DNA of 64,000 nt from Hortaea werneckii (lineage: Eukaryota; Ascomycota; Dothideomycetes; Mycosphaerellales; Teratosphaeriaceae), in NCBI GenBank assembly GCA_037044905.1, contig JBAOKB010000079.1:1-64000 (forward strand), in the 5' to 3' direction. The notes beneath the pieces are model-generated. The model saw only the letters and a program-made list of their open reading frames with translations, did no database searches and was not told the origin of the DNA. Shown here in pieces: positions 22,189 to 30,393 of this stretch. How positions within the stretch are numbered: the first letter of the stretch is position 1; each line of letters starts with the position of its first letter. The translations under genes were made by a program, and so were the position numbers.

Positions 22189-22907
22189 GCCGACCGACCT
22201 CGTAGGAAGCAGCTCGAGTCCATGTGGGCACTGTGTGTGTGAATATTGTTATGGCACTTGCATCACAGATGCTGTAGATGCTCCTCTCCAAGTCTCGACC
22301 GCCGTGAGGCTCGCGAGGGTCCACCAATGCCTTCGGCTACGCGGAGTGAAATCCGGGGTAAACTCTAATCAATCACAGCGGGTCGAGTAGCACACTACGC
22401 CAACGCTTCCACTAAACGCTCGTTCAACCCTCCTTCAATTCTAAGTGTTTCACAATCGACAAACTATACTGTAGGTGCGTTTGCAAGGTACCCGCTGTTC
22501 ATGTCAGACATGCATTCCCTTGCCACTGATTCCCGCCGTCGTCTTTGCCACCAACGACTTAGCGGCATCGTCAATCCTTGCGAAGATGGCCCGATATCCT
22601 ATTCTTCGCCTCATCTTTCTGCACTTGTGCGGCACGTAAAACAGCAGTGTGCTTGACAGCGGACGGGCCCACGTATTCAGAGTTTGCACAAGTATCACAC
22701 GATGTGATCCTCAGGAATCGATAACTGATCAGGTCAGGATCCGAGACACCAGAGCATCTCAGCATCAATCCTTCATGGTGGTGGTATTGTCTTAAGACGC
22801 CGTTGTACCACGACTTCTCTACATTCGATGGCCTTTCTTCTTACACTCGACCTCTTGTCTTTCCCCTTTCTATCTGTCGCACCTTGAGTCTCAAGAAAAC
22901 AGAAAAG
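22189..22907. other. Divergent promoter region, metallophosphoesterase and Hsp70-like gene
   Basis: No gene is supported. An ATG-less open stretch runs in frame with the downstream gene from 22803, but its first codon is TTG and the signal peptide begins at 22908. Confidence 0.4.
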
Positions 22908-24047
22908 ATGTCTATTTGTATCTACCTCGCTGTGATACTCTCAACTCTCATGACGGCCTGTTCGTCCTTGGAAATTGAAGGCCGAGCCATGGGCCTGGAT
23001 TTGACTCTCACATATGGGTTAGGCATGGTCCTAGGCCAAGGCGGCGGTGGACAAGCAGCTAACACGGGATGCAGGACCGCGGTGTTTTGGACACCCAACT
23101 CCACATCGAACGTAGCCGTGATCGAGGGCTCCCCTCAGTACAGATCCGCCATGTCAAACCTCTTGCGATATTCCAGCACCGACGAGGAGGATGTCTCGTT
23201 CCGACGTCCGTGGTTCTGTCGATATTTGCCAGGCCTCAAAAGGTGCGCGCCCGACGAGGATCTCGTCGCCGTTGCAGACATGCTCCGCGCACTTCGGACG
23301 GCGTGCGATGACTTTGCTGGGGTTCCAGTCCCATATTGCGGGGTCTCGATGCCAGTACCGCGATATTTCGGCAGTTCATCGAACCAATCCACCTTCATCC
23401 GGGCCGCCCTCGACTTCGCACAGCTACCCGAACCCGGCTTGAGATGGGACTTTGCGGGAGAAGCAGCCGCTATAGCGAATAACGCCAGTGCTTGTGTTTC
23501 TGGGTTGAGTTGCGGGTACGAATGGGGGTGGGGTGACCCCAGAGACGTGAAAGCCGTCCTGACCATCGACTACAGCCAAGAAGCCTTGACGACATCGCTC
23601 ATGGCAGCCGACGGAAATGAATTCGATGCGCTGTATGTAGAGACACGATTCGACCTGGGCGCGGCGTCATTGTCGTCTCAAGATGATCCGCAGGAGCACT
23701 GGAGGGATGTGAAGGAATCTATAAAGCGCGCTCTGGCATATACAACACGAGCCCTTACGAGCTATCACCAACTTCCACCGAAGCACAAGGCGCTCCAGGT
23801 GGTCGTGTACGGCGACGCGGTCGGGACTGCCGGGTTGAAGACGGCCCTGCAGGAAAGCCTAGAACCCTATGAGCCAAGTTTCGTAGTGCTCCCAGAGGAC
23901 CGAAAGATGGCGAATCCTATTTTCGCAGCTGCTGGAGGCACTGTGGCTTTCTTAGACCCAGTCTATGACCTCAAAGGCCCAATTGATCTCGTCTACGTCC
24001 CACAAGATTACATCAAGGTGGAGCACCGGGCAAAAACCGAGCTTTAG
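22908..24047 (+). CDS. Predicted secreted protein with a degenerate Hsp70/actin-type ATPase fold
   Basis: 379 residues from the ATG at 22908, chosen because a signal peptide follows at once (ICIYLAVILSTLMTACSS). No close family is recognised, but the order of motifs mirrors an Hsp70 nucleotide-binding domain: GLDLTLTYG near 29-37 (phosphate 1), then LRTACDDF...GVSMPVPRYFGSS in the place of the AVITVPAYF segment, FAGEAAAIANNASACV (connect 1), AVLTIDYSQEALTTSL (phosphate 2), QVVVYGDAVGTAGLKTAL (adenosine) and NPIFAAAGGTVAFLD (connect 2). The glycines that bind phosphates are largely missing, so ATP hydrolysis is doubtful, and no substrate-binding domain follows. Extra cysteines fit an oxidising secretory environment. 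Fold assignment is my inference from motif order. Confidence 0.68.
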   Translation: MSICIYLAVILSTLMTACSSLEIEGRAMGLDLTLTYGLGMVLGQGGGGQAANTGCRTAVFWTPNSTSNVAVIEGSPQYRSAMSNLLRYSSTDEEDVSFRRPWFCRYLPGLKRCAPDEDLVAVADMLRALRTACDDFAGVPVPYCGVSMPVPRYFGSSSNQSTFIRAALDFAQLPEPGLRWDFAGEAAAIANNASACVSGLSCGYEWGWGDPRDVKAVLTIDYSQEALTTSLMAADGNEFDALYVETRFDLGAASLSSQDDPQEHWRDVKESIKRALAYTTRALTSYHQLPPKHKALQVVVYGDAVGTAGLKTALQESLEPYEPSFVVLPEDRKMANPIFAAAGGTVAFLDPVYDLKGPIDLVYVPQDYIKVEHRAKTEL

Positions 24048-25460
24048 GGATTTGGAACAAAGAATGTTCATATCGAGGGAAGTGACAGAAGGGCCTTACG
24101 ACAGCTCTAACTAGCCTTAGCGGCTGCGTGCCAAGAAAAGGAATAAAAACCTCGTCAGGATCCGCTATTTCAGAATCCATCCGCTTAAAGGAGAAAAGAG
24201 AAAAGGACCCTTCTACTCTTTCCCTGACAACTACCGACGTCCCCCTTACTGCTCATCCCCAGCCCCTCTGCTGTCAACATCATCTTCCCTCATACCACAC
24301 ACTCCAGCACTCCCTAATCAAACTCCTCCCGGTTCCCAGCCCGCCCCCAAACTCTGCACACGAAGTCCGACCAGTTCTCATCAACCACTTCGCCCTCACC
24401 AACAACAAGCCCAAGAACGCTCCTTCACATCCCGTCCCTCCTTTCCCCTAACCCCACCCTCCTTTCAACCCCCCTGAACTTGCACTACCAAACCCTCAGT
24501 CACCCCCTCGCCCAAAAGCTCAAGAAGGAACCGGACCGAAGCGCTCGAAAAGCTTGGGGAGAGTGAAGCGCCGGAGCCCGTTGGGAGGGAGGGAGGAACG
24601 AGCTCGTCGACGTCGATGTTTCGCAGTGATTCTCTGATACCCATATCAAGGCTTTACAAATGCAGGTCAATTTCACCTTGTATGTACGCGGAAGCGGTTG
24701 TTAAAAGACGTTTAACGATTGTGCCATATTGAACACGGTTTGACGCAGGAGAAGTGAGACACAGAGAAATAGGATAGTATCGGAGGAGTCGATGGAGCAA
24801 GTTGAAGCTAAGAATGATTTTCCATGGGAATTGATATTGGCGTTCTCGTAGAATGCCTCGCAAAGGCGATAAAAAGTATGATTCTCTGTCTGTAAAGGCC
24901 GCGCGGGCATTTATTGGATCTGAATTACTCCTCTGTGGCCTCGTGTCCCACTGTCGGCCCGGCGAAATCCTCCTCTTTCCACTGTGAGTACTCCGTCGTG
25001 GCTTAAGACTACAACACACGTGATCCTCAGCACAAAAACTGGGATCCGGAAGGCGACCGCGTGACATCTTTGTGGATGAACCAAACCCGCATCCGGATCA
25101 GCATGAGACAAATCTCGATTGGTGGGAGGATTCTCGTCCCGCTGTTGATATCGAAGTTTGACTCGAGAGCTCCGTCGCTCGCGATTGAGGTTTTCGATGT
25201 ATGACGATCATGACTACCGTCTTGTTCCCAATGGAATGAAGTCTTTCGATCGTCTGTGCTTTCAATTCCAGTCATGGCTGAGCGCGACTGGCGCACAGGA
25301 GCTGTACTGCTTTCGACAGCCATAAACTGTGGGTTGGAATGATAAAGCGGTGGCGAATGCTTGTTATTTGCCTTCCGGGCCCAAGGCATGCCCACAACGG
25401 GCTGCAAGTGAGGCGAAATTGCCGTATTACAGCATTTTTTTCACCGCAATTTTCATGTCG
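24048..25460. other. Intergenic, pyrimidine-rich, no gene supported
   Basis: The stretch at about 24200-24510 is strongly C/T-rich on the plus strand. Small open frames at 24654-25067 and 25027-25407 (minus) have no recognisable domain. This may include the 3' ends of two convergent transcripts. Confidence 0.4.
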
Positions 25461-26264
25461 CTAGAATTTGCGTCTTCTTCCCACGCCACCTCTCCTCATA
25501 CCCTTGCCCCACCTGCCCGGCCCGCTCTCACCTCTCGCCTCCCTCTCCCTCTGGCGGTCCATCTCGGCGAAGTACTCATCCTCCCGTTCGTCCTGGTCGC
25601 GCCTTAAAGCATCCACGTCCGGTGGCTGCCGCACTTCAGGCTGTCTCGGATGCAGATCCTCGTCTTTGATCCATCTCGGATGCGCGCCATACTGACAACA
25701 GATGACCTTATCCGGGCCAGGCGGGTGGCTCCTGCCGTTGGGACAGAAGCCGGCAAGGTAGAAGGGGCAGGGGATTTTGTGCTTGATGTGTCGCATGGAG
25801 CAATATGGACCTAGCGGACAGAAGCCGCGGGTGTAGTGCGGACAAGCAGCCTCCCTCAACCGGCTGGTGGGGCTAACGTGAAGGTATGTGCAATCATCGC
25901 CCTGAGGACAGATTCCATAGCGGCTGAATTCTTTGCACTCGCGCTCGTCGCGCAGGTTGAATGTATGCGCGAACTCACACGCGTCGCCCTTCTTGCACAG
26001 GCCACGCTGGTAGTGCTTGCAGATCAGGTGACCGATGCCGGATCGCTCGTTGGCGGGGACATAATGGCGGTCGGGACAGAGAGGACCGCGCGGGCAGTGG
26101 CCGCTCTTGAAGTCGGCGCAGATGGGACGGTGAACTTTGGAAGGAGCGCCCAGGCTGGGGATCTGGCGGTGCAGGAGGGTGTCGAAGGTGAAGGAAGGTG
26201 GGATGGCGGTCTGCGGGTTGAGGATCTGATGCGGCAGGGACGGCTGGGTGTCGGCTGTGGCCAT
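25461..26264 (-). CDS. YTH1: mRNA 3'-end processing zinc-finger protein Yth1/CPSF30
   Basis: RNA-binding subunit of the cleavage and polyadenylation factor that recognises the poly(A) signal. Intronless, 267 residues. Five CCCH fingers are visible from about residue 48: CADFKSGHCPRGPLCPDRH, CKHYQRGLCKKGDACEFAH, CKEFSRYGICPQGDDCTYLH, CPHYTRGFCPLGPYCSMRH, and a fifth starting CPFYLAGFCPNG. In the fifth, the spacing before the third cysteine is expanded (RSHPPGPDKVIC) before the conserved YGAHPRW; no intron of workable length explains this. The C-terminus is a charged region ending in an Arg/Gly/Lys-rich tail. The start is the first ATG and gives the usual N-terminal length. Confidence 0.93.
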   Translation of the reverse strand: MATADTQPSLPHQILNPQTAIPPSFTFDTLLHRQIPSLGAPSKVHRPICADFKSGHCPRGPLCPDRHYVPANERSGIGHLICKHYQRGLCKKGDACEFAHTFNLRDERECKEFSRYGICPQGDDCTYLHVSPTSRLREAACPHYTRGFCPLGPYCSMRHIKHKIPCPFYLAGFCPNGRSHPPGPDKVICCQYGAHPRWIKDEDLHPRQPEVRQPPDVDALRRDQDEREDEYFAEMDRQREREARGESGPGRWGKGMRRGGVGRRRKF

Positions 26265-27076
26265 GGTGGAAGGAGGAAGGCGCGTGGGGGTGTGAAGTTG
26301 GAGATACTAATACAGTACCTACCTAGGTAAGTATGTAGTAGGAGGTCGAAGTAGGGTCGGGCCCAAGCGCTGATGGAACGAAGCAACCGTCAAGGCTTCG
26401 GGAACGGCAGAAGGGTTCAAGTGTCAGGCTGCGGACGCTGAAACTGGCACGTGCAAAGCGGAGCGGCGGTAAGATAATGTAGTTGGTGGATTGGGAGAGG
26501 GAGAGTGAATGACTGACAGGGCAATCACCTGATATACTACTATGTACCTACCTAGGTACATTAAATAGGTACTAGTACTATGTAGGTATCACTTGGCTGT
26601 AGACATGGGCGTTCGATGCATTTGCCCCTACCTCACCAGCTCACCAGGGCGACTCGACTTCCACGTAAAGTTACTTACATCCAGCGGGACGTGTCTCGGG
26701 TCGAAGCTGCGAGGCGGCTCACGTCATCCGAAGCGCGCTAGCGACCCAAAAAGGCAAGTACCAGCAGTGACAGCGGCAGTCGAGTGGCAGCCAACCCCCA
26801 TCGGCATCATCGCTCTACTGCTCTGCACACCTCCTACTCCCGCGACCTCGACCATCTGCACATCCCATCTCCGAATCCACACCCACTGTCGCTTCCTTTC
26901 CATCCAACCGCCATCCCCGAGACGCCAGCCTGCGGCCTGGCAAGCACGACGGGAACGGTGACGGTCGCCGCTTACGATGAGGCTGAGCGGTGCCAGCGAC
27001 ACGAACACAACAATCTCCGAGACGTCACATCATTAGTCCACGACCTCCCTCCAAGCTCCCGATATACACCCGCATC
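26265..27076. other. Divergent promoter region, YTH1 and CUE-CCCH-Smr gene
   Basis: 812 bases without a supported gene. An open stretch upstream of 27077 continues in frame to 26990 but begins with GTG and is not conserved-looking. Confidence 0.45.
26320..26558. repeat. Two TACCTAGGTA palindromes in a divergent promoter
   Basis: The 10-base palindrome TACCTAGGTA occurs at 26320-26329 and 26549-26558, each preceded by TACC or ACCTACC and followed by more TAGGTA-like fragments up to 26590. They lie between the YTH1 and CUE-CCCH-Smr start codons. Confidence 0.7.
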
Positions 27077-29419
27077 ATGGTCGCCGAGAGGATCTTAGAA
27101 ATCTGCCGCCCCGTGTTGGAGGATGCCGAGCTGGGAGATGAGGAAAAGACAGACAAGCTGGAGGAGCTGCTGAGCAGTGAACCCGTCTCCCTGAAGGGCA
27201 AGGCACTGGAGGATGCCGTCCTAGGCGTGCTCTGGGACCACAGGGCGAAGGAGGACAAGACTTCATCACCTCCCCCGGTCCGAGGTGCAACCGTCATCCG
27301 CTCCAAGTCGCCAGCTCCATGGATCCAGCGGGCTGGCACTCCCACCTCCGGCGCCAGCTCTCCCCGCCCTTCCGCCACCACGCCTTCCTATCCACCGGGG
27401 CTCGGACCTCAACGACCCGAATTCGCCCGCACTCGGTCTTCCGCCGCCTCTCCCTTCTCCTCTCCAAAGCCCTCGCCGCGCTTGCCGGTGGCAACCCCGG
27501 CTATCCCGCACAGTCCGCGACTGAGCGCCTATCAATTCTCAGACTCCTCACCCACCACCGAGAATTACGGCGATTACGGCTCAGATACGGTGGACTGGCT
27601 TGTGAACGACGATGCCTCGAGCACCACCTCTTTCGGTGATGCGGGCTTCAACGCGAACTCCGACTTCATGTCCTCCTACACGACTGAAATGAGCCCTTAC
27701 GATATGTTACGTTCGATATTGCAGGACAACAGAACGGACGACGAGCTGGAGCAGATTCTTGAAGCAAATGGATACGACCTCAGCCAAACCATCAACTCAC
27801 TAATGGAAGCCCAGGGGATGACGACAGGTGCCATCGCAGCAGCTGTGGCGTCCGAGCAGCAGCGCACCTTCCTAGTTGGGAAGAGCATGAGCCCATCGTC
27901 CCGGCCGCTCACTCCGGCAGGTCAGCAGAAGAGCCCGATCGTATGCCGATACTGGCTTGCGTCGGGCCATTGCGCACGAGCTGACTGCAGATTCGCACAC
28001 GAGGTGCAGAACCATGTCTGCAAATACTGGCTACAAGGCAATTGTATAGCAGGCCAAAATTGCCTCTTCTCTCACGATCCAGCGACGCTTATGAATCAGC
28101 TCAATATCAATGGCAGTGGCGCAAGTACGCCACAGCAGTTCCAGCCAAATTTGCAGCTACAGGACTACGATAGTTTCCCGTCACTTCAGCCGACCACTAG
28201 TAATCCGTACGAAGACGACACACCTGTGGATCCGAACATTCTGAATGCTGTCCTAGCTTCTCAACAGCAAGGTCCCGTACAGCCTCCGCCCGGCTTGTTT
28301 CCTACATTCATGCCATCCGGACCCCGCCACCACGGAAGCCGACCAGGGTCACGACCAACGAGCAGACACGCCTCACGCTCCCTAACACCAAGCCAGCCGA
28401 ATTTTCAAGACGATGAAGCATTTCCAAGCCTCGGCTCTGCTGCAGCCAATAAGCCTGGCAAACGTCATCATGGCAAACGAGGCGGACATGGTCATCACAA
28501 CAACAGCAACCTACCTCCAACACCTGGTAGTCTGGCAGATGTTGTGCGCATGTCACCATCACCAGGTCCTGCTGCTCGGGAAGCAATGCGCCGCGGCCTT
28601 CGAAACAACCGATCGTTCACAGCAAGCCGCGAGAACAGCTCGGCAGCAATGGCGATTCCGGCACCAACCGACATACCTTGGCTCGACACCGGCACCGGCA
28701 TCAACGCCGCGTACATGAAAGCGCGGCAAGAAGCCTTCAAGCATGGCGGCCTCCGGAACAAATTCCTCCAATCCGCCGCCCAAGCCTGGAACCGCAACGA
28801 CGCCCGGGGCGCCAAAGCACTCTCCCTGCGCGGCCAAAACGAGAACAGCCTCATGCGGGAGAAACACCGCGAGGCGGCCCGGCTGCTGTACGAAGAGCGG
28901 AACCAGCACCACCAGCCCGCCACGGGCGGCGGCGGCGGCAGCGGCTCCTCCAAGGAACTCTACGTCGACCTGCACGGCCTGCACCCGGAAGAAGCCGTCT
29001 CGTACCTCTCCTCCTGCCTGCTCGAACAGAAAACCTCCCCGGACCCCGTCTACGCCATCTGCGGCACGGGCCACCATAGCAAGAACGGCAAGGACAAGGT
29101 CGGCAAAGCGATCCGCACTTTCCTCAACGAGTGGCGCTATGCTTTCCGCGAGTTCTCCGTCCCCGGGGATCGGAATAATGTCGGCGGGATTTTGGGCATC
29201 GATCCGAAGAGTTTTGATCGCGAGGCTGGACCGGGAAAGAGGGATGATAGTGGGGTTGAGGTTGGGGGTGGTGAGCAAGGCGGGTCGTCAGGTGCGCCGG
29301 CTACGCAGAGTAGTAAGGTTATGTTGGTTAAGGAGGATCCGAGAAGGAAAGGAGATGCCCAGGCTCATCAGCATGCGGAACGAGAGCTGCTTGAAGCTGG
29401 GGATGATGGGGAAGCGTGA
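27077..29419 (+). CDS. CUE, CCCH zinc-finger and Smr domain protein
   Basis: Intronless, 780 residues from the ATG at 27077. Domains in order: an N-terminal helical region (RILEICRPVLEDAELGDEE); a Ser/Pro-rich stretch; a CUE/UBA-like motif near 210-250 (LRSILQDNRTDDELEQILEANGYDL); two adjacent CCCH fingers near 290-335 (CRYWLASGHCARADCRFAH and CKYWLQGNCIAGQNCLFSH); a long Gln/Pro/Ser region; then DUF1771 (AYMKARQEAFKHGGLRNKFLQ) and an Smr domain (YVDLHGLHPEEAVSYL, ICGTGHHSKNGKDKVGKAI). CUE plus Smr is the layout of Cue2/N4BP2 nucleases that cleave mRNA at collided ribosomes, and the DLH motif is present. The zinc fingers are extra. Whether it is the functional Cue2 counterpart is an inference. 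Confidence 0.88.
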   Translation: MVAERILEICRPVLEDAELGDEEKTDKLEELLSSEPVSLKGKALEDAVLGVLWDHRAKEDKTSSPPPVRGATVIRSKSPAPWIQRAGTPTSGASSPRPSATTPSYPPGLGPQRPEFARTRSSAASPFSSPKPSPRLPVATPAIPHSPRLSAYQFSDSSPTTENYGDYGSDTVDWLVNDDASSTTSFGDAGFNANSDFMSSYTTEMSPYDMLRSILQDNRTDDELEQILEANGYDLSQTINSLMEAQGMTTGAIAAAVASEQQRTFLVGKSMSPSSRPLTPAGQQKSPIVCRYWLASGHCARADCRFAHEVQNHVCKYWLQGNCIAGQNCLFSHDPATLMNQLNINGSGASTPQQFQPNLQLQDYDSFPSLQPTTSNPYEDDTPVDPNILNAVLASQQQGPVQPPPGLFPTFMPSGPRHHGSRPGSRPTSRHASRSLTPSQPNFQDDEAFPSLGSAAANKPGKRHHGKRGGHGHHNNSNLPPTPGSLADVVRMSPSPGPAAREAMRRGLRNNRSFTASRENSSAAMAIPAPTDIPWLDTGTGINAAYMKARQEAFKHGGLRNKFLQSAAQAWNRNDARGAKALSLRGQNENSLMREKHREAARLLYEERNQHHQPATGGGGGSGSSKELYVDLHGLHPEEAVSYLSSCLLEQKTSPDPVYAICGTGHHSKNGKDKVGKAIRTFLNEWRYAFREFSVPGDRNNVGGILGIDPKSFDREAGPGKRDDSGVEVGGGEQGGSSGAPATQSSKVMLVKEDPRRKGDAQAHQHAERELLEAGDDGEA

Positions 29420-29487
29420 GGGGAGATTTTGACTTGGTCGTCTAGAAAGAAGTAAACCGATTTCTCTCTGTCTCTGTGTGATCCGGC

Positions 29488-29531
<44 letters not shown>
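29488..29531. repeat. CTTT tetranucleotide microsatellite
   Basis: About eleven uninterrupted CTTT units. It sits in the 3' flank of the CUE-CCCH-Smr gene. Confidence 0.95.
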
Positions 29532-29532
<1 letters not shown>

Positions 29533-29617
29533 TTCTCTTCTCTTCTTCATCTCCCACGAACCTCTCACGAGGATCTGCCGTCGTTTCCTCCCTATAAAGT
29601 TCGGATCATGTCATCGT

Positions 29618-29640
29618 AAAAAAAAAAAAAAAAAAAAAAA
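29618..29640. repeat. Poly(A) run
   Basis: A run of 23 A residues, longer than any other in the window. There is no adjacent retroelement-like sequence or target duplication to suggest retroposition. Confidence 0.9.
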
Positions 29641-30013
29641 GAACCAAAATCCATGTCGTCGAGATCGCGACGACGAAACCTCCACGCGCGTGCATATGCC
29701 ACCACGCAACTTGCTGGTATTAAGTGCAGAGGCCAAAGGGCGCGCGTGACCGTTGAACAGGTTACGAGCTCCTTCCCATTTCTCAACCCCCTCACCCTTA
29801 ACCCCCTCACCCTCCCTTTTTCTTTTTTTTCCCCCCCCTTTTGTCATTTTGTTGGAAAAGTATTCACATTCCTCGCACTACCAAAGCAGAAGAACTTCCA
29901 ATCTTCCGTCAGATCATGATTTTCGCTGGAGTGGAAAGACCGGCCAGCAACCGCGTAGAAGTCATTTGGGAACCCTCCATGTAAGAAGACACTGCACACC
30001 AAGAATTTCTTTT

Positions 30014-30047
30014 ATATATATATATATATCAAAAAAAAAAAAAAAAA
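30014..30047. repeat. TA dinucleotide repeat followed by an A run
   Basis: A short TA repeat (about nine units) is followed after TC by 17 A residues, in the TOP1 3' flank. Confidence 0.85.
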
Positions 30048-30393
30048 TAGGGATAAGAGGAACAGATCAGAGTCCAGTGACTGATAATACATTTCAAAGC
30101 ATCTATCAAACATCTACATGAATTTGGCCTTTTCAGATTAAATACTCCTTAGAAAAACCCCCGACCTTTGAGCCACGTCTCCAAATCGCTCAGGAAAGGC
30201 AGGGGCGGGGAAGCCAAGATCCAGAGGTCGTTTGGAGGCAACGAAGAGGGGAAAAAGAAAGCATGGGGATTAGGACAACCTGCTCCTACACCTTATCCTA
30301 CATTCCACTCGTTTCCCTCTCATCGGCAAAGTGAGGATCTCTAGGTGGCCTTTCGACAAAGGGGGATTTGAAAGGGGAGGGAAAGAAAGGGAT

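Larger units (their letters stand above)
29420..30393. other. Intergenic between convergent genes, rich in simple repeats
   Basis: No gene is supported. Between the CUE-CCCH-Smr and TOP1 stop codons lie a CTTT microsatellite, an A run of 23, a C/T-rich tract near 29810-29840 and a TA repeat followed by an A run. Confidence 0.5.

Noticed and set aside
29618..29640. Poly(A) run as the tail of a retroposed sequence
   Set aside because: No target duplication or retroelement-like sequence flanks it; it lies among other simple repeats.
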